64,000 bases of DNA from contig NZ_JBNARB010000002.1 in NCBI RefSeq assembly GCF_049723235.1, positions 62,001-126,000 on the forward strand, given 5' to 3'. This document shows, piece by piece, positions 34,572 to 43,224 of the stretch. Position numbers and translations under genes: made by a program. The notes under the pieces were generated by a model. That model was not told the origin of the DNA and made no database searches. It worked only from the letters and a program-made list of their open reading frames with translations. Position 1 is the first letter of the stretch; every line of letters starts with the position of its first letter. This DNA is from Thermovenabulum sp049723235 (lineage in GTDB: Bacteria; Bacillota; Thermosediminibacteria; Thermosediminibacterales; Thermosediminibacteraceae).

Positions 34572-37500
34572 TTAAATCTTTTTTATACCCAGCATTACGC
34601 TGAATCCATTTACATCCCATTCTCTGAGATAAACATCCGGAGGCATCTGTTCATCGGATAAAGTTAAGGCCAGGGTATCTTCCTTTATGCTTTCTCCAAA
34701 GACATTTACCGCTTCAATTACTTCCTTTGAGCTCGAGGTATAATAAACTAAAATTTTATCTTCTACTTCAAATCCCGCTTCTTTTCTCATATTCTGAATC
34801 TTGCTGGTAAGCTCCCGGGCTATTCCTTCCAGCAATAATTCTTCCGTGATATGGGTGTCCAGCACCACATAATATCCCGCTTCACCTTCGGTGCAGTATC
34901 CGGCTTTATCCTCCGCGCGAATATCCAGTTCTTCCTCTTTAATAGTTATTTCCTGCCCATCTACATTGATCTTAATTTCGCCTTTTTCCCTCGCTTCCCG
35001 GATCAAGGCGGAAGCGTTTGCCGCAGAAATCTCCTTTGCTATTTTGGGCATCAGTTTTCCGTATTTTGGACCCAGGAGGTCAAAGCGGGGTTTAAGCATA
35101 TAGGTGAAGTATTCTTCCGCTACATCTATATACTCGATTTCTTTAATGTTCAGTTCGTCCTTTATTATATCCGTTAAATCCTTTATCAAGTCCTCATCCT
35201 GGGCATTCCTGAGCTGTACCATCATCTTTGACAGGGGCTGACGGTTTTTAATCTTTGCTTTGTTTCTCGCCGCTCTTCCCAGTTCCACGATTCTCCTGGC
35301 AAGTTCCATTTTATGCTCGAGAACCGGGTCAATTAACTCTTCTTTTACTTCAGGATAGTAGGTCAGGTGGATGCTTTCAGGAGCTTCAGGGTAAACTTCC
35401 CTTACAAGGTTTTGGTAGATTTCTTCCGTTATAAAGGGCACAAAGGGCGCTGCCATCTTTATGAAATCCACTAAGGCTTCGTACAAAGTCAGATATGCAG
35501 AGATTTTATCCTGATCCATCTCTGACTTCCAGAACCTCTCTCTGTTTCTTCTGACATACCAGTTGCTCATATCGTCCACCAGTTCTTCTAAAGCCCTGGC
35601 AGCCGAGGTAATGTCGTATTTTTCCAGTTCTTCCCTGACTTTTTTATTGACGCTGTTTACCTTAGACAATAACCAGCGGTCCATCTCGGGCCTTTCTTTT
35701 GGTTCGATTTTGTAAGCCTTTGGATCAAAATTGTCGATATTGGCGTAAAGTACGAAGAAGGAGTAAACATTCCAGAGTGTACCTAAGAATTTCCTCTGGG
35801 CTTCGCTAACCGCCTCTTTATAGAACCGGCTTGGTGCCCAGGGCGGACTGGAAACGTACAGGTACCAGCGCATAGCATCCGCACCCTGGTTGTTCAAAAT
35901 CTCCCAGGGGTCAAGCACATTGCCTTTATGCTTGCTCATCTTCTGGCCGTACTGGTCCAGCACGTGTCCCATAACCAGCACGTTTTTATAGGACGATTGG
36001 TCAAAAAGGAGCGTCGAAATTACAAATAAGCTGTAAAACCATCCCCGGGTCTGGTCAATGGCTTCAGCAATAAAATCCGCCGGGAAGTGATTTTCAAATA
36101 TTTCTTTGTTTTCAAAGGGATAGTGATATTGAGCAAAGGGCATGGAACCGGAATCGAACCAGCAGTCGATTACTTCTGGCACCCTTCTCATATCCTTGCC
36201 GCATTCAGGGCAGGAAAGGATTACTTCATCCACATAGGGCTTATGAAGTTCGATGTCTTCAAAAGGAACTTTGCTCATTTGTTTGAGTTCTTGAATGCTT
36301 CCCACCGCATGGTGATGACTGCAATCTTCACAGACCCAAATGTTAAGAGGTGTTCCCCAGTACCTTTCACGGCTCAGACACCAGTCGATGACGTTTTCCA
36401 AGAAATTCCCGAACCGTCCGTCTCTGATATGTTCCGGATGCCAGCCGATTTTCTTATTTAATTCTAAAAGCCTTTCCTTTATAGCGGTGGTTTTTATAAA
36501 CCAGCTGCTTCTTGCATAATATAAAAGGGGTGTATCGCACCTCCAGCAGAAGGGGTATGTGTGCTTATACCTTTCAGCTTTGTAAAGCTTTCCGCTTACC
36601 TTTAACTCCTTAATAATACCTTTATCCGCATCTTTTACAAATAGCCCTTCCCACAGAGGAACTTCTTTTGTAAATTTTCCCTGAGCATCTACCGGTTGTA
36701 ATACGGGTAAACCGTACTTTTGTCCCATCCTGTAGTCGTCTTCGCCGAAGGCGGGAGCCATGTGTACTATTCCCGTTCCTTCATCAAGGGTTACAAAATC
36801 AGCTAAAACCACATAGAATGCCCTATCTTTTTCTTTTTCAAAGAAAGGAAATACGGGTTCATATTTTTTACCTGCTAATCTCTCTCCGGGGAATTTTTCG
36901 ACTATTTCATATTCCCCTTCCAAGACGGAGAGCCGTCCCTCTGCTAAGATAAGGTAATCCTCGCCCTGTTTCACCTTTACGTAGGTGTAATCATCCTTTA
37001 CCGCGAGGGCCACGTTGGAAGGCAGCGTCCACGGCGTTGTTGTCCAGACCAAAAAGTAAGTATTTTCTTCATCCAATACCTTGAATTTTACAAATACCGA
37101 TGGATCTTCCACCTCTTCGTACCCTTGAGCCACTTCATGGCTTGAAAGGGATGTTCCGCAGCGCGGGCAGTAGGGCACCACCTTATGCCCTTTGTACAAA
37201 AGCCCTTTTTCCCAGAATTTCTTTAATGCCCACCATACCGATTCGATATAGGAGTTGTGGTAGGTAACATAAGGGTCATCTAAATCAATCCAGAAACCTA
37301 CCCTTTCCGTCATCTTCCTCCATTCCTGCTCGTAGGTAAAAACGCTCTCTTTGCATTTTTTGATGAACTCTTCCACACCATACTCTTCTATCTGCGGTTT
37401 TCCGCTAATACCCAGCTGTTTTTCCACTTCCAGCTCCACCGGGAGTCCATGGGTATCCCATCCGGCTTTTCTGTCAACCCTGTAACCGAGCATTGTCCTG

Positions 37501-37712
37501 TACCTGGGAATGAGGTCTTTGATTACCCTTGTCAGGACGTGGCCGGCATGGGGCTTTCCGTTAGCTGTGGGAGGCCCCTCGTAAAAAACGTAATTGGGGG
37601 CATTTTTTCTCTGTTCAATGCTCTTTTTGAATATGTCATTTTCCTTCCAGAACTCGAGTATATTTTCTTCTATGGGGACGAAGTTCATGGTGGGTTCGAC
37701 TTTTTTAAACAT
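34572..37712 (-). CDS. ileS: Isoleucyl-tRNA synthetase (type 2-like)
   Basis: Charges tRNA-Ile. 1046 residues with the class I signature PHAGHVL near the N-terminus, a CP1 editing insertion (TTTPWTLPSNVALAV), GQKMSKHKGNVLDPW, and a C-terminal anticodon-binding domain. The length and KMSKH instead of KMSKS resemble the type 2 (eukaryote-like) IleS group, which tends to be less sensitive to mupirocin; this is inference. Controlled by an Ile T-box leader with its own promoter; monocistronic. Confidence 0.97.
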   Translation of the reverse strand: MFKKVEPTMNFVPIEENILEFWKENDIFKKSIEQRKNAPNYVFYEGPPTANGKPHAGHVLTRVIKDLIPRYRTMLGYRVDRKAGWDTHGLPVELEVEKQLGISGKPQIEEYGVEEFIKKCKESVFTYEQEWRKMTERVGFWIDLDDPYVTYHNSYIESVWWALKKFWEKGLLYKGHKVVPYCPRCGTSLSSHEVAQGYEEVEDPSVFVKFKVLDEENTYFLVWTTTPWTLPSNVALAVKDDYTYVKVKQGEDYLILAEGRLSVLEGEYEIVEKFPGERLAGKKYEPVFPFFEKEKDRAFYVVLADFVTLDEGTGIVHMAPAFGEDDYRMGQKYGLPVLQPVDAQGKFTKEVPLWEGLFVKDADKGIIKELKVSGKLYKAERYKHTYPFCWRCDTPLLYYARSSWFIKTTAIKERLLELNKKIGWHPEHIRDGRFGNFLENVIDWCLSRERYWGTPLNIWVCEDCSHHHAVGSIQELKQMSKVPFEDIELHKPYVDEVILSCPECGKDMRRVPEVIDCWFDSGSMPFAQYHYPFENKEIFENHFPADFIAEAIDQTRGWFYSLFVISTLLFDQSSYKNVLVMGHVLDQYGQKMSKHKGNVLDPWEILNNQGADAMRWYLYVSSPPWAPSRFYKEAVSEAQRKFLGTLWNVYSFFVLYANIDNFDPKAYKIEPKERPEMDRWLLSKVNSVNKKVREELEKYDITSAARALEELVDDMSNWYVRRNRERFWKSEMDQDKISAYLTLYEALVDFIKMAAPFVPFITEEIYQNLVREVYPEAPESIHLTYYPEVKEELIDPVLEHKMELARRIVELGRAARNKAKIKNRQPLSKMMVQLRNAQDEDLIKDLTDIIKDELNIKEIEYIDVAEEYFTYMLKPRFDLLGPKYGKLMPKIAKEISAANASALIREAREKGEIKINVDGQEITIKEEELDIRAEDKAGYCTEGEAGYYVVLDTHITEELLLEGIARELTSKIQNMRKEAGFEVEDKILVYYTSSSKEVIEAVNVFGESIKEDTLALTLSDEQMPPDVYLREWDVNGFSVMLGIKKI

Positions 37713-37744
37713 CCTCTTTTTTTACCTCCCTTATTTTTTTGAAA

Positions 37745-37970
37745 AATAAAACCCGCCCTTTTAAGCAACGGAAGGGGCGGGTTATATCCGCGGTACCACC
37801 CTAATTTGGGCTCGTTTGAGATAACGGCTTTCTGCCGCTGGCGCCTACTTTTTTCGGGCCAATACTCGGGGGTGATCTTCGAAAAGCTTTTGCCCGCCGG
37901 GCTTTCACCAGACCCCGGCTCGCTTTGGAGCATATAAGCTTTCTACTTTCCCCTTCATCGCGTTTTGTGC
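37745..37970 (-). promoter_or_regulatory. T-box leader (tRNA-Ile responsive) of ileS
   Basis: The minus strand contains the antiterminator T-box sequence GGTGGTACCGCGG (37788-37800) followed by a terminator stem AACCCGCCCC/GGGCGGGTT (37750-37783) with TTTTATTTTT. Stem I begins near GCGATGAAGGGG. The likely specifier codon is ATC (37874-37876) in GAAGATCACC, which matches isoleucine. Uncharged tRNA-Ile should stabilise the antiterminator. Confidence 0.95.
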
Positions 37971-37987
37971 TATAAAATTTATTAAAT

Positions 37988-38016
37988 AATATACAATAAT
38001 TTTGTTATTTTGTCAA
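37988..38016 (-). promoter_or_regulatory. Promoter of the ileS T-box transcript
   Basis: TTGACA (38011-38016), 17-base spacer, TATATT (37988-37993). The -35 box lies inside the last codons of bpsA. Confidence 0.82.
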
Positions 38017-39087
38017 TGAAACCGGCTTGTAAATAAGCGCTTCGTTATCCAAATACAGTTCGCAGTCCTGAGGGGTATTTTCCACACCGGAAAATCCGCT
38101 TACTGTTTCGATCCTGAACATTGAAGAACGATACCAGTTCAATTCAGGCTTTACCTGGACGAAGGAGTAATCGTCCCTGATGCTTTCTAAAAGATAATCC
38201 CAGTTGACGTAATGGTTGAAATCTTCAATTATATCAGTAATAGCCACATCAAATTTGTTTAATAGCATCCTCTGGAATTCTCTCCACTTTCCAAAAGAGG
38301 ACTCCGCTTTTGTTATTCCGAAATATCCGGCACATCCTTCGCCTTTTAATCCCGCAAGCCCTCTTTTCATTACAACTTCCAGAGCTTCTATAGTCTCGGG
38401 AGGATCGGTAGTAAAAGTATCAAAGGCCTTTACAAATTCCTTTGGAAGACTTTGCCTGAAATCGTATTTGTAGGCTTTTACCGGCAGCTCTAACTGTACC
38501 GCTTTTTTGTTGATGTAATTTATAATTCTATCATCAATTTCCAGAACAACAACTTCCTGGGGAAGCTCCGACAAACCGGCGGCAAGGCTAACCAGGTCAT
38601 CGTCCCCCAGCACCAGAAGTTTTTTGCCCTCTAAATCCCCTCTTTCAGCCATAAGGGCTATACGGCTTATAACCGTCTTTGAAGTAACATAACCCTGGTC
38701 GTAGTCTATAATGGCCTCGGGACGATCCTTTGTCTCCTGTTCAAATCTTTTAATCAATTCGGTGAATTCAGAAAGGTCAAGACCCCGCCTTTCGCAGTGA
38801 GGACATGCATAATGCCTTTTGGGGTAAATCCTGTACATTTCCACAAATTCTTTTCCTGCCTTAGTAAAATTCAGGACACCATTCCCCTTGTTTTCCAAAA
38901 AGCCCTCTTTTATAAGGACACCCACGGTTTCGGCTACCATATTAAAAGGTTTTTGGGAAAGATAAACCACTTCCCAGAAATGCGAGCCCCTTTGAAGGCA
39001 TGAAAGGATATTCTCCACATCCCTCGCGGTAGTTTTAATACCCGTCCTTCTTTCTACTTCCCGGGCAATACCCGCTATTCCGGTCAT
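38005..39087 (-). CDS. bpsA: N4-bis(aminopropyl)spermidine synthase (branched polyamine synthase)
   Basis: BpsA adds two aminopropyl groups to spermidine to make a quaternary branched polyamine used by thermophiles to stabilise nucleic acids. About 360 residues from ATG 39087: an N-terminal helical/winged domain, a CxxC pair (YACPHCERRG), then an aminopropyltransferase Rossmann fold with VLGDDDLVSLAAG and the acidic FTTDPPETIEALE. ATG 39087 has GGAGGTGGACC upstream; a longer frame from 39150 runs into the leader hairpin and is rejected. Its own promoter and a hairpin leader precede it. Confidence 0.93.
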   Translation of the reverse strand: MTGIAGIAREVERRTGIKTTARDVENILSCLQRGSHFWEVVYLSQKPFNMVAETVGVLIKEGFLENKGNGVLNFTKAGKEFVEMYRIYPKRHYACPHCERRGLDLSEFTELIKRFEQETKDRPEAIIDYDQGYVTSKTVISRIALMAERGDLEGKKLLVLGDDDLVSLAAGLSELPQEVVVLEIDDRIINYINKKAVQLELPVKAYKYDFRQSLPKEFVKAFDTFTTDPPETIEALEVVMKRGLAGLKGEGCAGYFGITKAESSFGKWREFQRMLLNKFDVAITDIIEDFNHYVNWDYLLESIRDDYSFVQVKPELNWYRSSMFRIETVSGFSGVENTPQDCELYLDNEALIYKPVSLTK

Positions 39088-39127
39088 GGTCCACCTCCGC
39101 ACTAATTGATTTTTTAAAGCACATAAA

Positions 39128-39160
39128 AGGACCCTGTATGTATTTTGCATACAAGGCCCT
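39128..39160 (-). promoter_or_regulatory. Hairpin in the bpsA leader, attenuator-like
   Basis: Minus strand AGGGCCTTGTATG pairs with CATACAGGGTCCT (two mismatches) and is followed by TTTTATG. It begins about 10 bases after the -10 box, so it forms the 5' end of the bpsA mRNA rather than the end of the SLH gene. It may be a weak attenuator or a 5' stabilising stem. Confidence 0.6.
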
Positions 39161-39170
39161 TACAGAAATA

Positions 39171-39198
39171 ATTATAAAATAAATTTTATTTTCGTCAA
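39171..39198 (-). promoter_or_regulatory. Promoter of bpsA
   Basis: TTGACG (39193-39198), 16-base spacer, TATAAT (39171-39176). Confidence 0.75.
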
Positions 39199-39245
39199 TA
39201 GCCCATTTTATGCCTTTATAAATTTATAACTCAATTTATGTTCAA

Positions 39246-40361
39246 TTATTTTATTATTTTTACGCTAATTATATTTTTATCATGGGCTTTTATTTCCACA
39301 TAAGATCCTTCTTTTAATTCCGAAAGGCGGACTTCTTTTCCATCTTTATTAACAGAAGTATTTTCGGTCAAATTAAAGGTTAAAGTGTTACTTTCGTTTA
39401 AGAGATACCATTCCTTGACCTCCAGTATCGGGCCTCTCATGTATACGGAAGCCCCTTCCTTTACCTCGCCAAAAACCAGAATATTTTTATTAACATTTTC
39501 ATCCAAACCGGTGGTTTTCCCCGTTAACACATACCGCCCATTTTCGGTGTCAAGTTCATAGTGCAGTCCCTCGATATCGCTCACCTGGACTACGCCCGGG
39601 TAAGCCGTGGTTTGTTTCCCGTAGGTATACAAAGATACGGTTTTATCTTTTTCATTCAAATCCACAATTATGCCCTTTACCGTTACCGTCACCTTTTGAT
39701 TATCATCATTATCACCTAATAAATCATCCAGATTGTTTATTATAACTGCCATTTCAGCCCGGGTAACGGGCTTATTGGGCATAAATAGATTTCCCGGATA
39801 ACCCTTCATAAGCCCAAGATCGGTTATAACATAGACGTATCCTACCGCATCTTTGGGGATTGCATTTGCATCTTTAAAGGAAAGCCTGTCGTTCATATGG
39901 CTCTGGGCTATTGATTCCTTGCCTATTGCCCGAACTACATACCTTGCCACCTCATACCTTTTTGCAGGTTCATTGGGACGGAAATTTTTTAACTCTTCGG
40001 ATTTTACAAGTCCTTTCTCTACTGCTAAAGCTACATAATAGTAGCCTTCCTTCCATGATAGCTTAACATCCTTTACTTTTTTGGGGAGCTCCGATTTAAA
40101 ATCAATTTCCTTTTCCCAGCCCATTATCCTTAAAGCCATAATAATTGCCTGCAGATGGGTAACGGGATCCCTCGGTTTAAATAAGCCATTTGGAAAACCT
40201 TTTATTACTCCTTTTTCGTACATCCTGTCTATGGCAAATCTGGCCCAGTCAAAACCTTCCCCTACATCCTTAAAGTTTAGTTTTGGCTTTGCAAAAGCCG
40301 CAGGGGCTATAAAGGATACCACAAGTAAAACCATTAGAAGACCCGCTATAAATTTTTTCAT
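39246..40361 (-). CDS. S-layer homology (SLH) domain protein
   Basis: A 371-residue exported protein: signal peptide (~1-24, ending AAFAK), three SLH domains (~32-215; GVIKGFPNGLFKPRDPVTH, NFRPNEPAKRYEVARYV, GLMKGYPGNLFMPNKPVTR), and a ~145-residue beta-rich C-terminal region of OB/DUF5666-like character. SLH domains attach to pyruvylated wall polymer, so it sits on the cell surface. Function of the C-terminal part is unknown. The 23-base motif upstream is shared with the SIMPL gene. Confidence 0.9.
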   Translation of the reverse strand: MKKFIAGLLMVLLVVSFIAPAAFAKPKLNFKDVGEGFDWARFAIDRMYEKGVIKGFPNGLFKPRDPVTHLQAIIMALRIMGWEKEIDFKSELPKKVKDVKLSWKEGYYYVALAVEKGLVKSEELKNFRPNEPAKRYEVARYVVRAIGKESIAQSHMNDRLSFKDANAIPKDAVGYVYVITDLGLMKGYPGNLFMPNKPVTRAEMAVIINNLDDLLGDNDDNQKVTVTVKGIIVDLNEKDKTVSLYTYGKQTTAYPGVVQVSDIEGLHYELDTENGRYVLTGKTTGLDENVNKNILVFGEVKEGASVYMRGPILEVKEWYLLNESNTLTFNLTENTSVNKDGKEVRLSELKEGSYVEIKAHDKNIISVKIIK

Positions 40362-40393
40362 GCCAACACTCCCTTTCTTCCTTATTTTCTTGC

Positions 40394-40416
40394 TTACATT
40401 TTATAAATACGTAAAA
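40394..40416 (-). promoter_or_regulatory. Motif shared with the SIMPL gene upstream region (copy 2)
   Basis: Minus strand TTTTACGTATTTAT-AA-AATGTAA, ending about 33 bases before the ATG; 21 of 23 bases match 31917-31939. Further upstream a direct repeat TGTTACAAAA occurs twice (40444-40467). Confidence 0.5.
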
Positions 40417-40470
40417 AAGATTAATTAAATTAAGGTGAATTGATTTTGTAACATTTTTGTAACAAAAAAA

Positions 40471-40492
40471 CATCCCCTAATTAAAGGGGATG
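40471..40492 (-). terminator. Terminator after the PPC-domain gene
   Basis: CATCCCC-TTTAATTA-GGGGATG followed by TTTTTTTG on the minus strand. Confidence 0.88.
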
Positions 40493-40495
40493 CCG

Positions 40496-40915
40496 TTAAC
40501 ACCACAAATTGAGGCCCGTTATCTCATCCTTTTTTCTTTGGAGCTCGGGTCCTATTAATTCTCTTATGTAAAACTCACCCGCAAAAACTTCTGTACCCTC
40601 AACTAAGTGCCCCCCAACCACATTTCCTTCTTCATCGGAAAGGGCTATATGGAGATGAAGCATAGGCTGACCGTTTAAAAGTGAAATATTTCCGCTACAG
40701 CTTATTATTTCCATCGGCTTATCGAATTCTAAATTGTAATACTTCTTCTCCCCTTGATTGTAGTAAGCGACCTTCGCCTTTTTGCAGGCGCCAATTACTT
40801 TTACAGTTCCCGCGGTGATCCCTTTTTCCCGAACAAAATCGGTCAAGGAAAGCAAAAGATCGCTTTCGTAATCAAGTCTTCCGACGAATTCCCGCCCGGC
40901 TTTGTACTCGTTCAT
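40496..40915 (-). CDS. PPC/DUF296 domain protein
   Basis: About 139 residues with a single PPC (PCC, DUF296) domain: REFVGRLDYESDLLLSLTDF, PMEIISCSGNISLLNGQPMLHLHIALSDEEGN contains the conserved LHLH segment, and GGHLVEGTEVFAGEFYI. Prokaryotic members are small trimeric proteins of unknown function, sometimes annotated as DNA-binding by analogy to plant AT-hook proteins. Start chosen at 40915 by family alignment; GTG codons at 40930 and 40921 are also in frame, with GAGGTG nearby. Stands alone. Confidence 0.87.
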   Translation of the reverse strand: MNEYKAGREFVGRLDYESDLLLSLTDFVREKGITAGTVKVIGACKKAKVAYYNQGEKKYYNLEFDKPMEIISCSGNISLLNGQPMLHLHIALSDEEGNVVGGHLVEGTEVFAGEFYIRELIGPELQRKKDEITGLNLWC

Positions 40916-41035
40916 CAGCACTGCCATCACCTCTATTTAATTTTTTACAAAAATAATTATACCATTTCACTTCCTTTTTATCTATTTTAGACAATATTTG
41001 TTATAATAAAAATATAAAAAAGAGGAGGAAGTTAA

Positions 41036-41422
41036 ATGCATCGAGAAGTTCTTGATTGGCTCGAAAGCTCCGATTACGATTACGAAACCGCAAAAGCTAT
41101 GCTTAAAGCCGGACGATATAATTACTGCATCTTCATGTGCCATCAGGCAGTAGAAAAATTATTAAAAGCGTTGATTATTCATTTGAATAAAGAATTTCCA
41201 CCAAAATCTACTAATTTAATTACTTTACTAGAAATGGTTGACAACAACCCCGATAAAAATATGGAAACGATAATATTAAAATTAAATCCTCACTATATGG
41301 TATCGAGATACCCAGATGCTGCTGGAGGAGTTAATTTCAAGATGTATAATGAACAAATCGCTAAGGAGTTCTTATCCGATACAGAAAGGCTGATACAATG
41401 GTTAAAACAAAAGATGAATTAA
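41036..41422 (+). CDS. HEPN-domain protein
   Basis: A 128-residue HEPN protein (WLESSDYDYETAKAMLKAGRYN, CHQAVEKLLKALI, HYMVSRYPDAAGG). HEPN proteins are often the toxin half of HEPN-MNT pairs, with RNase or AMP-acceptor function. No nucleotidyltransferase (MNT) gene adjoins it on either side, so it is an orphan. One of only three plus-strand genes; AGAGGAGG precedes the ATG. Convergent with the SDR gene, only six bases apart. Confidence 0.88.
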   Translation: MHREVLDWLESSDYDYETAKAMLKAGRYNYCIFMCHQAVEKLLKALIIHLNKEFPPKSTNLITLLEMVDNNPDKNMETIILKLNPHYMVSRYPDAAGGVNFKMYNEQIAKEFLSDTERLIQWLKQKMN

Positions 41423-41428
41423 AATAAC

Positions 41429-42217
41429 TTAATACGCTTTCACCATGCCGCCATCGATGAGGATGATTTGCCCGGTAATGTAGGTATTTGCCGGTGAGCA
41501 TAAAAATACCGTTAATTTTGCGTATTCTTCAGGCGTTCCGTATCTTCCAAGGGGAATATTTTTTGAAGTCTCCTTTCTTAACTCCTCAACGGTAATACCT
41601 GCCTTTTCCGCCCTTATCCTGTCAAGGTATTCCACTCTGGCCGTGCCGATTCTTCCAGGCCCTACTACATTGACCAGAATATTGTATTTCCCCAGCTCCT
41701 GAGAAAGGGTCTTGCTTAAGCCCACTACGCCCATCCTGAAGGTATTTGAAAGAATCAAGTTCTCCAAAACCTGCTTAACCGAAGAAGAAGTGAAATTTAC
41801 AATCCTTCCTTCATTGTTTTTTTTCATATAAGGAAGTACTTCCCTTATAGTCCTGATGTAGCTTAAAAGGCAAAGTTCATAGGCTTTTTGCCAAGTTTCG
41901 TCATCAAAATTATCAAAATTCCCTGCCGGTGGACCACCGGTATTGTTTACGAGAGCGTAAACATCCCCGAAGGCCTCAACGGTATTTTTTACCAAGCGCT
42001 TTATATCATCGTAATTTGTCATATCTCCCACCGTATACAGCGGTTCTTTCCCTGTCATATCTTTTATTTCTTTTTGCGCTTTTACCAGTTCCTCCTCGGA
42101 CCTGCTGAAAAGCATTACATTGGCGCCTTCCCTGCAAAATTCCAGAGCTGTAGCTTTCCCAAGGCCCGAACTGGATGCTGTCACTATTACGGTTTTATTT
42201 TTCAATCCCAGTTCCAT
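41429..42217 (-). CDS. Short-chain dehydrogenase/reductase family protein, atypical active site
   Basis: A 262-residue Rossmann-fold protein with TASSSGLGKATALEF for NAD(P) binding, NNTGGPPAG (instead of NNAG) and INFTSSSV-like VNFTSSSVKQ. The usual YxxxK is replaced by SNTFRMG, aligning Ser and Arg where Tyr and Lys are expected, so normal reductase chemistry is doubtful. It lies 40 bases after the FAH-family gene, in the same run as the TRAP transporter, suggesting a shared organic acid substrate. Confidence 0.87.
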   Translation of the reverse strand: MELGLKNKTVIVTASSSGLGKATALEFCREGANVMLFSRSEEELVKAQKEIKDMTGKEPLYTVGDMTNYDDIKRLVKNTVEAFGDVYALVNNTGGPPAGNFDNFDDETWQKAYELCLLSYIRTIREVLPYMKKNNEGRIVNFTSSSVKQVLENLILSNTFRMGVVGLSKTLSQELGKYNILVNVVGPGRIGTARVEYLDRIRAEKAGITVEELRKETSKNIPLGRYGTPEEYAKLTVFLCSPANTYITGQIILIDGGMVKAY

Positions 42218-42256
42218 TTTATTCCCTCCAAAATGATATATTTAATTTGACATTGT

Positions 42257-43132
42257 TTACTTTCTGACTTTCAGATCGACTACATTATTTATAAGAGGCT
42301 CAAAGCCATCGATCCAGCATTCGACCACATCTTTGTCATTAATCTGTACCGCTCTTGGCGTACCGGTAGAAATAATGTCCCCCGGAAGAAGTGTCATCAC
42401 CTTTGAATGGAAGGATACCAGAAAGTCCGGCGGGAACTTCATATTTGAAACCGTATTTTGAGCAAAAATTTTTCCGTTTTTTACCGTTGCCACCCTTAAT
42501 TTCATTACATCCTCTATTTCATCGGTGGTAACCATCACAGGTCCGAAGCTGAAAAAGGTATCGAAACTTTTTGCCCTGGTTAAATATCTGGGGTTTTTCC
42601 TTAAAATATCCTCTGCAGTAACATCGATTATAGTGGTAAACCCTGCGACACAGGAAAGCCAGTCTTCCCTCTCGACATCTTTGCAGACCTTCCCGATTAT
42701 AACTCCCAGCTCAGCTTCGGCGGTGGTCTTTTCGGACTGGACGGGAATCTTTATAGCATCCATTGGGCCGATAATCGTGGTATCGGGCTTCATGAAACTT
42801 GCCGGTTCTTCATCGGGAGCTTTTTCTGCCAGATCCGAAGCGTGTTCCACATAATTTAATCCTATTCCCCAGATTTTCCTGGGCCTTCTGTATAATGGCG
42901 CGTATTTTATTTCTTCCTTAGGGATAAACTCAAGTTTTTCTATTTCTTCTTTTCCTCCTTTTTCATACCAATCCTTCATTTCATCCAATTGTCCCTTTTT
43001 GATAATTTCAAATAAATCCGAGGACCAATTTTTATTAAGTTTTTCGTTTACTAAACTTACAGAAACCGCACCTTTTGACGTAATAACTGCTGCTACTTCC
43101 AGTCCCATCAATTTTATCGTGGCAAGCCTCAT
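42257..43132 (-). CDS. Fumarylacetoacetate hydrolase family protein
   Basis: A 291-residue FAH-superfamily enzyme. WGIGLNYVEHASD, EAELGVIIGKVCKDV and IDVTAEDIL contain the metal-binding acidic residues, and STGTPRAVQ closes the site. Members hydrolyse or decarboxylate beta-keto acids (e.g. acylpyruvates, oxaloacetate, hydroxyhexadienedioate isomers). ATG 43132 is preferred over 43138 for spacing from GGAGGG. Downstream of the TRAP transporter, so it may process the imported acid. Confidence 0.9.
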   Translation of the reverse strand: MRLATIKLMGLEVAAVITSKGAVSVSLVNEKLNKNWSSDLFEIIKKGQLDEMKDWYEKGGKEEIEKLEFIPKEEIKYAPLYRRPRKIWGIGLNYVEHASDLAEKAPDEEPASFMKPDTTIIGPMDAIKIPVQSEKTTAEAELGVIIGKVCKDVEREDWLSCVAGFTTIIDVTAEDILRKNPRYLTRAKSFDTFFSFGPVMVTTDEIEDVMKLRVATVKNGKIFAQNTVSNMKFPPDFLVSFHSKVMTLLPGDIISTGTPRAVQINDKDVVECWIDGFEPLINNVVDLKVRK

Positions 43133-43161
43133 AACCATTACCCTCCTTAATATTTAAAATT

Positions 43162-43201
43162 AATTCCCCTTTGGCCCAGGAAATTAAGCCAAAGAGGAAT
43201 T
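43162..43201 (-). terminator. Hairpin between TRAP permease and FAH gene
   Basis: Minus strand AATTCCTCTTTGGC pairs with GCCAAAGGGGAATT (one mismatch), followed by AATTTTAAATATT. A weak T run suggests partial termination. Confidence 0.6.
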
Positions 43202-43224
43202 TATATATCATTTTAATATATTAT

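Noticed and set aside
37685..37933. Minus-strand 82-codon frame
   Set aside because: Falls in the ileS T-box leader and is not a gene.
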